The position numbers were made by a program, and so were the translations under genes. Of a DNA stretch of 64,000 nt, positions 9,659 to 18,447 are shown one piece after another. Where the stretch lies: the NCBI RefSeq assembly GCF_022836495.1, contig NZ_BQXM01000006.1, positions 90,551-154,550 on the forward strand, read 5' to 3'. Under the pieces are notes generated by a model. That model saw only the letters and a list, made by a program, of their open reading frames with translations. It did no database searches and had not been told where the DNA came from. The stretch is from Desulforhabdus sp. TSK (lineage in GTDB: Bacteria > Desulfobacterota > Syntrophobacteria > Syntrophobacterales > Syntrophobacteraceae). Positions within the stretch are counted from its first letter, which is position 1, and the number at the start of each line of letters is the position of its first letter.

Positions 9659-11941
9659 TCAGGGCGTTGGAGCCGTTGATAGTATCTGCCGGAGAAGCAC
9701 CTGCGCGTCCTGATATTCGGGATACTCCTCCAAAATCGTCTTCAACACAGAGATCGCTTCAGCCGTCTCACCCGTTTGCTGCAGCGTGATGGAAAGGGCG
9801 TAGGCGTACTTCGGATCATCGGAGCGCAACCCGACCGCCTCCCTGCAGAAACCGACGGCTTCCCCCGGTCGGTCCCCGGCAAGAAGGATGCAGAGGTTAT
9901 AGGCCGCCTGGGCCATTTGGGGGTCTTGTTTCAGGGCTGCTTTGAGATAACTCTCCGCCTGCTGCGGATCGTTCAGCTCGGCCTTGAGAAGTCCCATATT
10001 GAACAGGGCCGCACCATTCTCAGGGGAAGTTCTGAGGGCCTTCTGCAGCGATTCTTCACTCTTTTTCACTTCCCCCATGCGCGAGTACGCAATGGAGGCA
10101 TTCACCAGGACCATGACGGCACGAGGCTCGATCGTGAGAGCCCGGTCATAGCAGGTGATGGCCTCTTTGAGCTCCCCCCGGTTGAGATAGTAGTTCCCCA
10201 GGTTGTAGTGGGAAGGCCACTGGTCGGACCACGCCAGCAGAGACGTGAGGTGTTCCGCGTCGGCCTTCCTGATTTTCTCCCCGTACTCCTCGCCCATCTG
10301 CAGATCGGGATAGGCGGACAGAGCCGCTGCAGCCCGGATGCGGACAAGTCGGAAGTCATCTCCGGTTGCCCCGATGATGGCCTGCAGACACTGTTTCGAC
10401 GGGATCATCGCCAGGGATTCCATGGCTGCGGCCCGGACCAAAGGAGACGGGTCACCCGCCGCCTTGAGCAGTGCCTGAGCGATTTTCAGGTCCAAGGTTG
10501 GCGGGATCAGGCGAATGAGGGATGCGGCGAATACCTCGTTCCGATCCGGGCTCGTGATGTAATGAAGCATCTCCTCCCGCTTGCTCCAGTCCCTCTTTCT
10601 CGCTGCATCAATGAGGCTCGCGCGATGAAGCAGCGGGGCCTGGTAGTCGCGGGGCAGCCACTCCCGAACCTGTCTGTCGGCCCAGGCCGCGTCTTTGTCG
10701 GTGTGGCAGAGGTTGCAGGCATTCGGCGATTGGTAGGCCATCGTCGCCGAGGGAGCCGGCGGCAGCATGGAGTGGTCACTCCGGTTCATGCGGGCAAAGG
10801 ATGTCATGGGCATATGACAGGATATGCACTGGTTCCCGGCGCTTCCTTCCTCATGGCGAGTGTGTGCCGGGGCGCCGTTCACCCGTTCTTCATGGCACGG
10901 CAGGCAGGCCTTGTTGGCGTCTTCGGGTTTCTTGAAGCGGTAGCGGCCGCTCGATGTGTGGCAGTGCATGCAGTCGAGCTTCCCCGACTTGACGCAGGGG
11001 CTCATGAGCCACGAGGTGTAAGTGTAGTTCTCTCCCAGGTCGCGACCGTCCGGGTAGTAATCCGGGCTCTCGAGGGTGACCAGGTCGAAGTGGTCGAAGA
11101 ACCTCCCCCCCGGAGGAGTGGACGGTGTCAGGGGAGCGGTTGTCTTGGCGTGGCATGAGGCGCAGAGATGATTGCGCTGCTCCTTGGTCATGGTCTTGGT
11201 GCTGATGATTTTCAGGTCGGCCAAAGACTGTCCCTTTGGTGCTTCCCTGGCAGACTGGTTATGCTCGGCGGACGGGCCGTGGCAGGTCTCGCAGTTGATG
11301 CCGGGCTCGGCCCAGACCGTGTGATACGTATCGCTTTTGAGGTCGTAGTTGGTGGTAAGCTGGCTCACATGGCAGCTGTAGCACGCGGTGTTGAAGGTGT
11401 AAGGCCATTCCTTCCAATTGAAGGGCTCCTCCGGACGCTGATCGCCCGGGAAATGCCGCACGCCGCTTGACGCCATGTCGATCCACTCTTTCCGGCTCAC
11501 ATCGTACGCAACGGGCAGTGTCTGCAGCCTCCCCTTCTCCAGCGGGGTAAGAAAGTAGAAGACGTTCTTGCCGCCCAAGGCATGTTCCATTCGGTACTTC
11601 TTCGTCCCTTCAGGCCCTTTTTCAAGCACCCAGCCCTGCCTTTTGCCGATTTCGGCCCGGTAGCGAAACGAACCGATGACCACGTCTTCCTTCTGGGGGA
11701 TGAGCTTCTCCTCTGCCAGAGCGTCGCTGTATGGCTGCATGGCGAGCCCGTGGAAGGAGGTGGACCAGAGCTGGTAGAAGCTCTCGTGGCACTCCCGACA
11801 GCTCTGGGAGCCGGCAAACCCCTCGACTTCTGCGTTCCGCCGGGGCTCAGTCGCAAAGGTAGAAAACGGGGGCAAGCCGCAGAAACACACAACACCCACT
11901 GCCAAGGCCAGCAAGACAACGGTGTTCGACTTTGACCTCAT
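9659..11941 (-). CDS. Octaheme cytochrome c with HEAT-like and TPR domains
   Basis: A periplasmic or outer-surface cytochrome of 760 residues. After an N-terminal signal sequence there are eight CxxCH heme-attachment motifs: CRECH, CYSCH, CETCH, CASCH, CMHCH, CLPCH, CISCH and CNLCH, all in the first ~400 residues. The middle resembles HEAT repeats (SPLVRAAAMESLAMIPS, DDFRLVRIRAAAALSAYP). The C-terminal ~230 residues are TPRs (YNLGNYYLNRGELKEAITCYDRAL and several repeats), likely for protein docking. I prefer the ATG at 11941, with AAGGA 8 bp upstream, over one three codons earlier. The layout matches cytochrome c554-like multiheme proteins common in Desulfobacterota. Its redox partner is not evident. 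Its last ~20 codons are duplicated at 2831-2890. Confidence 0.9.
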   Translation of the reverse strand: MRSKSNTVVLLALAVGVVCFCGLPPFSTFATEPRRNAEVEGFAGSQSCRECHESFYQLWSTSFHGLAMQPYSDALAEEKLIPQKEDVVIGSFRYRAEIGKRQGWVLEKGPEGTKKYRMEHALGGKNVFYFLTPLEKGRLQTLPVAYDVSRKEWIDMASSGVRHFPGDQRPEEPFNWKEWPYTFNTACYSCHVSQLTTNYDLKSDTYHTVWAEPGINCETCHGPSAEHNQSAREAPKGQSLADLKIISTKTMTKEQRNHLCASCHAKTTAPLTPSTPPGGRFFDHFDLVTLESPDYYPDGRDLGENYTYTSWLMSPCVKSGKLDCMHCHTSSGRYRFKKPEDANKACLPCHEERVNGAPAHTRHEEGSAGNQCISCHMPMTSFARMNRSDHSMLPPAPSATMAYQSPNACNLCHTDKDAAWADRQVREWLPRDYQAPLLHRASLIDAARKRDWSKREEMLHYITSPDRNEVFAASLIRLIPPTLDLKIAQALLKAAGDPSPLVRAAAMESLAMIPSKQCLQAIIGATGDDFRLVRIRAAAALSAYPDLQMGEEYGEKIRKADAEHLTSLLAWSDQWPSHYNLGNYYLNRGELKEAITCYDRALTIEPRAVMVLVNASIAYSRMGEVKKSEESLQKALRTSPENGAALFNMGLLKAELNDPQQAESYLKAALKQDPQMAQAAYNLCILLAGDRPGEAVGFCREAVGLRSDDPKYAYALSITLQQTGETAEAISVLKTILEEYPEYQDAQVLLRQILSTAPTP

Positions 11942-12035
11942 GGTACACATCCTTTTCCGTCTGCGCCGAGGCTGCTCCCGCGCACACCACGCTCAATGCA
12001 AGAATGAATGCGGCCATTGATGTTCTTTTCTTCAT
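11847..12035 (-). pseudogene. Signal-peptide stub of a lost gene
   Basis: A good start (GAAAGGGGTGG before ATG at 12035) leads into a convincing Sec signal peptide, MKKRTSMAAFILALSVVCAG and then AASAQTEKD. The frame then runs in the wrong register into the 5' end of the cytochrome gene and stops after 62 codons. The simplest reading is the truncated 5' end of another exported-protein gene, cut where it joins the cytochrome. The stub may still supply the promoter and ribosome loading for the cytochrome. The original protein cannot be identified. Confidence 0.6.
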
Positions 12036-12222
12036 AAACCACCCCTTTCGATCTCCATCAGCCCTGATTCCTATGAGTGAGTCGAGTCCCGGTGGGCGCC
12101 TTACCGTCATCTCCTGCGCTATCTGAAAAAGGTTCCGATACAGCTCACAATAAAGAGCTTTCCGGAAAATGTCTACTGTCAATAAATACAGCCTATGGGG
12201 AGGTCCATAAGCGCGTCTATCG

Positions 12223-13200
12223 TTAGAAAGCCAACACCGCCTTGAGCCAGATGTAGTCACCGCTGAGGCGGTTATTGACATCGGTCTCAGGGAGCCATTT
12301 CACCTCGGTCAAGATGGTATGACCACAAATCGGCGGGGAGACATAGGAGACCACCGGTCCAATTCCCTGGGCGCGGCCATTGAAGGCCCCAAGCACAGCA
12401 CCGGAACCGCTGTCGCCGGTGAACTGGTCCCAGTAAAAGGCGTTGAAGCCGATTCCGATGAGGCCGTACTTGGACAGGGGCAGGTGCTCGGCGACGGTCA
12501 AATCCAGATGAAAGAAATCGCTGCTCTGAGTCCGTGGCATCGTTCCTGGTATTGAAATTCAGGCCGGCATAGGCAGATATTTCCAGGCCGATTTTGGAGC
12601 TCAGGTAGCCGAACGATACGACCGGCTCAAAGGTCCAGTAGTTAAGACCCACGTTGGCCAGCCGACCCTCGGTGTATTCACCTGTCGGGGCGTAAATGTC
12701 ACACCGCACATCCCATTTGAAATCGCCCTTATTTCCAGGCAAGCCAAAACGGTACGAGCGTAATATCGCCGATACCGTCAGCCGCGTCCTGCCGGGTGAT
12801 AGTGCGCCCGAGTCGTGGGAAGAGTCTGCTCTGCAGGTCGACTTGCGCTTTCACATCAACCCAGACATAGGGAACGAGCACTGCAGCAGCGAATTTGCCG
12901 TCAAGAATGCCCAAAGGGGTCCCATATGCCAGGCCGAATACATCGGCGTAGAAGGTCATGTCAAGATTAGCCGCCACCATGCCGCCAAACGGCAGTTGCC
13001 TGTCACCACCGGCGCTTCCATTGTAATGATTGAAAAAGTTTATTGCCACCAATCCCGGGGGGGCGGTGTCAATAAAAGACGCCATGGCTCCCCGGGGTGT
13101 AGTGGCTGACTCCGCCCTCAGTGGCGGAGACTTCGGAGGGTTGCACTGTCGCAGACCAGAGCAACCATGCCAAGCCGAATAAGATCCTTGCTTTCTTCAT
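12223..13200 (-). pseudogene. Frameshifted SphA/MetA-pathway-like outer-membrane protein gene
   Basis: Four pieces in successive frames together make a protein of about 320 residues: a signal peptide from ATG 13200 (MKKARILFGLAWLLWS) through EGGVSHYTPGSHGVF, then FIDTAPPGLVAINFFNHYNGSAGG to LVPFWLAW, then NKGDFKWDVRCDIYAPTGEY to FNTRNDATD, then FFHLDLTVAEHLPLSKYG to the end. This is the phenol-degradation MetA / SphA 'transporter' family of outer-membrane beta-barrels. Frames change near 13078, 12732 (an AAA run before TAAGGGC) and 12528. Each change is +1-like, so the last piece is back in the first frame. A functional gene is unlikely unless the read has homopolymer errors. Confidence 0.8.
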
Positions 13201-13234
13201 AAACTTAATACAGCGTCACACAAAAGAGTGTCTG

Positions 13235-13645
13235 TTAGGCCGCCTGCTTATGATCATCAGGATAGGCCATGATCTTGGCCACTGACTTGGTCGTCCATTT
13301 GAAAGGGTGCGCTCTCTTGTTCCACTGCTCAATGAAAAGATAGATCTTGTCGCGCAAATCTTCGATAGAGGCAAAATCGGCGATTTTGAAGCGCTTGCGT
13401 TGTAGGATGCTAAACCACTGCTCCACTTGATTCATCCAGGAGCAGTGGACGGGAGTGAAATGGAAAAGAAAACGTGGGTGTTTGCCCAACCATTTCAGGA
13501 CCTCCTTGCCCTTGTGGACACGCAAGTTGTCGCAAACGATATGAAAAAGGGTAGTCGGGACATTGGAGACATTGGGAGACATTATGTCTCCGCTGTAGAA
13601 TCGCACTGACAAAAGGATTGGAGACATTAGAGACATGTGAGACAT
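13235..13645 (-). pseudogene. IS630-family transposase, C-terminal fragment
   Basis: The last ~105 residues of this frame (FHIVCDNLRVHKGKEVLKWL, then FHFTPVHCSWMNQVEQWFSI) match the C-terminal half of the DDE domain of IS630-type transposases, including the Asn after the second catalytic Asp (CDN) and the Glu in NQVEQWF. The N-terminal half, with the helix-turn-helix and first Asp, is absent. The first ~33 codons (MSHMSLMSPILLS) come from the GAGACAT repeat array instead. No intact terminal inverted repeats were found. It is an immobile relic next to the tRNA-fMet border of the accessory block. Confidence 0.8.
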
Positions 13646-13676
13646 TCTTTTCTATAAAAATGTCTCTGGAGATGAC
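13557..13676. repeat. GAGACATT short-repeat array
   Basis: Within about 120 bp the unit (G)GAGACATT occurs repeatedly in direct orientation (around 13558, 13565, 13575, 13619, 13629 and 13639) and inverted as ATGTCTCC/ATGTCTCTGG (around 13583 and 13659). Units are spaced about 9-10 bp apart, so read as protein they give MSxMSxMSP-like strings. The array abuts the IS630 fragment. Its function is unknown. Confidence 0.65.
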
Positions 13677-13776
13677 CGAGTGCCGCTCTTTGAAAACTGA
13701 ATAGGGTGTGGCCCGTGCTCTCTAAAGCTTCATTTCTAGCGTGGGTGTGGGGAATAGTGTGGGGAAGAAAAAGAAG

Positions 13777-13804
13777 AAGGGCTTATGGTTTCCCATAAGC
13801 CCTT
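13777..13804 (-). terminator. Terminator after tRNA-fMet
   Basis: A perfect 12-bp inverted repeat (AAGGGCTTATGG / CCATAAGCCCTT) with a TTTC loop lies 9 bp past the 3' end of tRNA-fMet. On the minus strand it is followed by a T/C-rich run, as expected of a rho-independent terminator. Confidence 0.8.
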
Positions 13805-13812
13805 TATTTTCC

Positions 13813-13889
<77 letters not shown>

Positions 13890-13989
13890 ACAACAAAAGC
13901 ACAATATGTCAAAGCCCATGCAAAGTCAAGCGGAATCCAATCCTTTTTGAGCCGTCTTCAACGTGGGTCTTTATAAGCGAGCAAATGCC

Positions 13990-14063
13990 TTGCAGGAGCG
14001 GCTTCCAGCCGCGACAAAAACGATCGATGGTGAAAGTTGCAGATGGAAAGCCGCTCCTGCAAA
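13990..14063. repeat. REPIN-like inverted repeat, copy 1
   Basis: The left arm TGCAGGAGCGGCTTCCAGCC (continuing GCGAC) and a partly decayed right arm GGAAAGCCGCTCCTGCA are separated by about 29 bp. It belongs to the family also seen near 45.85, 55.63, 60.89 and 61.64 kb. It lies between tRNA-fMet and the MscS gene. The rest of the gap (14064-14466) shows nothing I can name. Confidence 0.8.
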
Positions 14064-14466
14064 AGCCAGGTTATCACCGGTTAACAGTACAGTGGAGTCA
14101 GGCGTGTGAAAGGCACCTCCGCCGTTGTCCGATGCCGATTGACTGCCTTTTTCCTCACCTCATTGGCTACTTCGTGCGATTGCACGGGCATCGCAGTGCC
14201 GCATTGATATTCACGCATCAATTGAATATATTCTCCAACCTTGGTGGGCCGTGCTTCTCATGTTTCGGGCCATTGCACGAGCGGCCACGGTGTCCACCCT
14301 GATTCGATCGAACCTGTGCAGTATGGGGTGAGAGTGAACCGAAAGAGTTGCAGGGATTGCAGGCCCGGCTTTTGCTTTCATTTCGTAAAGCGTGTGCCAG
14401 GAGGCCTGTCGAAATTGAGAAAAGGCTCACAATCTCCCCAAAAGGAAGTTCCGGAGGACAGAATTG

Positions 14467-15885
14467 ATGTTGCGTAGAAGGTCTGTTGTGCTGATTGTCT
14501 TGATGATGCTGGGCCTTTTTCTCGGGCTGGGATCACTGGGAAGGGTCTCGGCCGAGAATGGAAACGGAGGGCAGGAAAAGAAAAGCGCCGCCAGGGAGGT
14601 GGAGAAAGAAAAGGAAGCAGAGCCCACCGTCAACCTCATTCCTCGTCCCAATGAGACGGCGGTTCCCCTGCAAACGGAAAGAATCGACGAAGCGGGGAAG
14701 GTGCTCGGCAAGAAAATCGACGAAGTCGGGAAGGACGCGTCCCGTAAATGGGGAAAATGGATCGCCGCCAGGGCCTTTTTGGGAATCACCTGGCTCAAGC
14801 TGATCATATGCGCCCTGCTGCTTTTCCTTGTCGTGCTCGTGGATCGTGTTGTCACATATTTGCTGCACAGGCAAATCTCCCGGCAGAGCGGTGAGGAGAC
14901 TTCGGAACGGTGGTGGCGGTTGTTTCTGAAAGCGCTTTCCAGGCCGCTTTCCGTCTTTATCCGAATCTACGGAGTTTATTATGCATTGTCACCATTATTT
15001 GGATATTTCAGCACCGCGGATGGCGTCAACACAGTGCACCAACTGGCAAGGAAAGCGGCGGACCTGGGTGGGACGGTCGCTCTTTTTTGGCTCTTCTATC
15101 GACTGATAAAGGTACTGGATTCACAGCTGAGGCATTGGGCTCAGTCCACGACGAACACCATTGACGACATGCTGGTGCCTCTGGTGGGGAAAACTATCCG
15201 GGTCTTCATCCTGGCCATCGGCGGCATCATGATCATTCAGAACATGACCGGCATCGAAATCGGACCCATCATTGCTTCCCTGGGGATCGGGGGTCTCGCC
15301 TTCGCCCTGGCCGGCAAGGATTCCATCGCCAATTTTCTCGGCAGCCTCACGATTCTTCTGGACAAGCCCTTCCAGGTAGGGGAGCGCATCGCCATCGACA
15401 ATTACGAAGGGTTTGTCGAGAACGTGGGGTTCCGCAGCACCCGCCTGCGGACTCTGGCAGGACACCTGATTTCCATCCCCAATGAAAAAATCATCAATTC
15501 CACATTGGAAAATGTCGACAAGCGTCCCCACCTGCGCTGGCACACCAACCTCACCATCACCTATGACACTTCACCCGAGAAGGTCGAACGGGCGGTGGCC
15601 ATCGTGCAGGAGATCCTGGAAAACCACGAAGGGATGCGCAGGGAATTTCCGCCTCGCGTGTACTTCAATGCCTTCAACGACTGGAGCCTCAACATCGCCG
15701 TTTTTGCGTGGTACCATCCACCCAATTACTGGGACTTCCAGGCGTGGGTGCAGAGGTCCTGCCTCGAAATCATGCGGCGGTTCAAAGCTGAAGGCATCGA
15801 GTTCGCTTTTCCCAGCCAGACGGTTTACCACGTGACCGATGACAAAGACATCGATCTCGAGGCGCTGAGCGAGAAGATCGTCTGA
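14467..15885 (+). CDS. MscS-family mechanosensitive channel
   Basis: A 472-residue small-conductance mechanosensitive channel that would release solutes on hypo-osmotic shock. An N-terminal signal-like helix is followed by a charged extracytoplasmic stretch (about 25-105), then four to five membrane helices. The pore helix and start of the beta domain are clear in IIASLGIGGLAFALAGKDSI, then FLGSLTILLDKPFQVGERI and GFVENVGFRSTRLRTLAGH. The ATG at 14467 is 9 bp after GGAGG; an in-frame TTG one codon earlier is possible. It is monocistronic, read away from tRNA-fMet. The N-terminal extension makes it longer than E. coli MscS (286 residues). Confidence 0.92.
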   Translation: MLRRRSVVLIVLMMLGLFLGLGSLGRVSAENGNGGQEKKSAAREVEKEKEAEPTVNLIPRPNETAVPLQTERIDEAGKVLGKKIDEVGKDASRKWGKWIAARAFLGITWLKLIICALLLFLVVLVDRVVTYLLHRQISRQSGEETSERWWRLFLKALSRPLSVFIRIYGVYYALSPLFGYFSTADGVNTVHQLARKAADLGGTVALFWLFYRLIKVLDSQLRHWAQSTTNTIDDMLVPLVGKTIRVFILAIGGIMIIQNMTGIEIGPIIASLGIGGLAFALAGKDSIANFLGSLTILLDKPFQVGERIAIDNYEGFVENVGFRSTRLRTLAGHLISIPNEKIINSTLENVDKRPHLRWHTNLTITYDTSPEKVERAVAIVQEILENHEGMRREFPPRVYFNAFNDWSLNIAVFAWYHPPNYWDFQAWVQRSCLEIMRRFKAEGIEFAFPSQTVYHVTDDKDIDLEALSEKIV

Positions 15886-15887
15886 GA

Positions 15888-15934
15888 GGGGGACGCTGAA
15901 AACGCTGACGAGACGCTGACGAACGCAGAAAACA
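15888..15934 (+). repeat. GACGCTGAAAACGCTGAC-family repeat, copy 1
   Basis: A 47-bp stretch just after the MscS stop made of GACGCTGAAAACGCTGACGA-type units. An inverted, near-identical copy lies at 20785-20825, and a paired copy at 58602-58708. Confidence 0.7.
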
Positions 15935-16015
15935 AAACCTCCCGGACCTGGTGCGACTTTCGCCCAGTGCACCAGGGAATGACTTTAGCTGCGATGTACT
16001 GGGCCGGCCATGGTG

Positions 16016-16612
16016 CTAAAGGGCACCTTTGGAGGATGGGATGCCGGTGCGCCGTTCGTCCAGCTGAGTCGCCTGGTCCAGGGCTCGGCCAAGTGCTTTG
16101 AAGACCGCCTCGATCATGTGATGCGTGTTGCTTCCATAAGGCACCTGGACGTGGAGCGTTATGCCGCCATGGAGGCAGAAAGCGCGGAGGAATTCAGGGA
16201 CGAGCTCCGTTTCGAACTGACCAGCGCGTTCGGACAGGGGAGGAACCTGGTACACGAGGCATGGGCGATTGGACAGGTCCAGCACCACGGAAGCGCAGGT
16301 TTCATCCATGGGAATGGACGACTGACCATAGCGGCGGATGCCTTTGCGGTCGCCCAGGGCGAGGGACACGGCTTGCCCCAGGCAAATGCCGAGATCTTCC
16401 ACGGTGTGATGTGCATCGACCTCCAGGTCACCGTCTGCCTCCACCTTCAAGTCGAACAGACCGTGCACGCTGAAAAGGGTGAGCATGTGCTCCAGGAAGG
16501 GAACGCCTGTCTTTAAATCTGCCGACCCACTCCCGTCCAGAACAAGATCAAGATCGATCCGAGTCTCGTTGGTTCCGCGATGTACAGAACCCCTCCGCAA
16601 CCTTTCTGTCAT
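16016..16612 (-). CDS. hisB: Imidazoleglycerol-phosphate dehydratase
   Basis: A monofunctional HisB of 198 residues, catalysing dehydration of imidazole glycerol phosphate in histidine synthesis. Metal-binding motifs are plain: PFLEHMLTLFSVHG (about 38-51), DAHHTVEDLGICLGQA (about 66-81), MDETCASVVLDLS, and the second histidine pair in YGSNTHHMIEAVFKALGRAL. The length is normal for the stand-alone enzyme. No other his gene is next to it, so it is separated from any his operon. The upstream gene on the same strand is a thioesterase 54 bp away, which is metabolically unrelated. Confidence 0.96.
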   Translation of the reverse strand: MTERLRRGSVHRGTNETRIDLDLVLDGSGSADLKTGVPFLEHMLTLFSVHGLFDLKVEADGDLEVDAHHTVEDLGICLGQAVSLALGDRKGIRRYGQSSIPMDETCASVVLDLSNRPCLVYQVPPLSERAGQFETELVPEFLRAFCLHGGITLHVQVPYGSNTHHMIEAVFKALGRALDQATQLDERRTGIPSSKGAL

Positions 16613-16666
16613 AAATGGTGTCCATTCTTAGTCTCTGCAGATCTGCACACTGCCGGGAAGGGCTCC

Positions 16667-17077
16667 CTATGGAGCCATGTCTCTTTTTCCCAGAACCCTT
16701 GACACAAACCGTTCCTTTTGCACGACTGCCCGTTCGTGCTTCCCCTCACCGATTTTTTCAACGGCATCGAAAGCGGTAACCTCAAAGGACAGGAGGCGGC
16801 CTTCGATCTTTTCCAGAACAGCCTCCGCACGTACCTTCATTCCCACTGGTGTGGCTGCCGTGTGAGTCATCTCCATGCGGATGCCCACGGACGTCTCTCC
16901 GGGAGCCAGGTGACCCTGGAGGCACTGTACGGCCGCCGCCTCCATGAGGGCTACTACGGCCGGTGTGGCAAAGACTTCCACCTCTCCGCTTCCCATGGCG
17001 ATGGCTGTATTGCCTGGATCCACCTGTCCACCGGCGGTGCCCCTCATTCCGATTTCCAGCTTTGCCTGGTCGCTCAT
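16667..17077 (-). CDS. FlK-like thioesterase (hotdog fold)
   Basis: A 136-residue hotdog-fold protein. TPAVVALMEAAAVQCLQGHLAPGETSVGIRMEMTHTAATPVGMKV is the signature of thioesterases related to fluoroacetyl-CoA thioesterase FlK, including the Glu of MEAAA and the His of MTHTAATP that line the active site. Such proteins hydrolyse small acyl-CoAs, but fluoroacetate specificity must not be assumed. The start at MSDQAK, after AAAGGAGAG, is preferred to one seven codons upstream. It may form a short operon with the CDF transporter upstream and hisB downstream. Confidence 0.85.
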   Translation of the reverse strand: MSDQAKLEIGMRGTAGGQVDPGNTAIAMGSGEVEVFATPAVVALMEAAAVQCLQGHLAPGETSVGIRMEMTHTAATPVGMKVRAEAVLEKIEGRLLSFEVTAFDAVEKIGEGKHERAVVQKERFVSRVLGKRDMAP

Positions 17078-17116
17078 GCCCTCACTCTCCTTTCCCATCC
17101 AGTATCCTGCAGCACA

Positions 17117-18190
17117 TCACGGAGCGGAATTTTTCGTTTCCTTCTTCTGCGCTCCGCACTCTATCCCGTCCAACCGTCCTGCACCCTCTTCAGGGAGAGT
17201 CACAACCTCCCGGTGCCACAGGGCCTGGTGGCTCGTGGGCTTCACCCTCAGCTCGCAGGGGTCGAGGCCGCAAATAGGGCATTGCGGCATGTTGCAGGGT
17301 TCCGCGTGGATGAGGGTTTCGGCTCTCCCGTTGAAGTGATCGCTCAGCAATGCCTGGAGCTCCTCAACCTCCTGGTGCACTTTATCCAGGGAGAGATCCC
17401 TGGGTAAAATCAGATGAAAATCCAGATGGATACGGTCTCCAGACCGCCAAGCGCGCAGGTGATGAATGTCGATCCAGACGTCTCGCCGATGTTGAGCGAG
17501 AAGCTTCGAAATATCCTCCAGGAGCCCCGGATCGGATCGGTCCATGAGTCCGCTGAACGATTCGTTGATGAGCTTTCCTCCCATGACGAGGATATTCAGT
17601 GCCACCAGGCAGGCAATAGCCCCATCCATCCAGTACCACCCCGTCTGATTCACCAGCACCAGCCCCAGGAGAACGCCCGCCGACGTATACACATCCGTCA
17701 TGACATGCTTTCCGTCGGCCACCAAAGTCAGGGAATGGGTGCGCTTGCCGATGCGCACGAGTCCTGCCCCAAGAATGAAGTTCACCGCACTGGTAGCGAG
17801 AAGAATCCAGAGACCGCTTTCGAGATTGGGAAGGGGATGGGGGTGCAGGATCTGAGGCCATGCCGTCCTTGCAATGCCGATGGCCGCGAAGACAATCAGG
17901 GCGCCCTCGAAACCGGCCGAAAAGAATTCTATCTTTCCATGGCCATAGGGATGCGTCATATCGGGAGGCTTGGACGCCAGTAGAATGCTGCCCATGGCAA
18001 ACGCGCTGGCGACCACATTGATGATGGATTCCAACGCATCGGAAAGAATAGCCGAAGAATGAGTCAGCCAGTATACGTAGAACTTTGAGGCCATGAGCAG
18101 AGCACCCACCACGAGGGAGAACGTGATGGCGATCAGGCGATGTCTGAAATAGCTGCCCGGGTTCCACGCATCGGCATTGTTCATGTTCAT
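17117..18190 (-). CDS. Cation diffusion facilitator transporter with Cys-rich tail
   Basis: A 357-residue CDF-family metal/proton antiporter. There are about six membrane helices in residues 15-220. SSAILSDALESIINVVAS marks helix 2 and LVADGKHVMTDVYTSAGVLLG helix 5, with its HxxxD metal site. The cytoplasmic ferredoxin-like domain follows (about 225-290). Beyond it is an unusual tail with a CX4CX2CX4C cluster (PCNMPQCPICGLDPC) that could bind zinc or another soft metal. The metal is not known; the helix-2 site (DALES) differs from the DxxxD of FieF. The start codon is uncertain because the ribosome-binding site is weak. Confidence 0.88.
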   Translation of the reverse strand: MNMNNADAWNPGSYFRHRLIAITFSLVVGALLMASKFYVYWLTHSSAILSDALESIINVVASAFAMGSILLASKPPDMTHPYGHGKIEFFSAGFEGALIVFAAIGIARTAWPQILHPHPLPNLESGLWILLATSAVNFILGAGLVRIGKRTHSLTLVADGKHVMTDVYTSAGVLLGLVLVNQTGWYWMDGAIACLVALNILVMGGKLINESFSGLMDRSDPGLLEDISKLLAQHRRDVWIDIHHLRAWRSGDRIHLDFHLILPRDLSLDKVHQEVEELQALLSDHFNGRAETLIHAEPCNMPQCPICGLDPCELRVKPTSHQALWHREVVTLPEEGAGRLDGIECGAQKKETKNSAP

Positions 18191-18447
18191 GATGGAATAT
18201 TGATCCTGCTATATGGTAAAGGTTCAGGGCAAATGCTTGCATTCGTGTCTGAAAGTCTACACAATCGTTTTGGATTTGTCAGCACAAGTCGTTTTCACAT
18301 GTGATAAAAATATTGCCGAGCCATATTTCTTTGCTGAACGGCGTCCTGCAGGGCCGCCAGGAGTCTGTCGGGGCAGAGTCTTCGGTCGGAGGCCTGGTGA
18401 CCGGATGGAGCGGGATATTCCAGAAAGGCGTCGCGGGAGGAGTCGAA

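Noticed and set aside
16667..17077. Fluoroacetate resistance by the FlK-like thioesterase
   Set aside because: The fold matches, but specificity for fluoroacetyl-CoA cannot be read from the sequence and most relatives are general small-acyl thioesterases.
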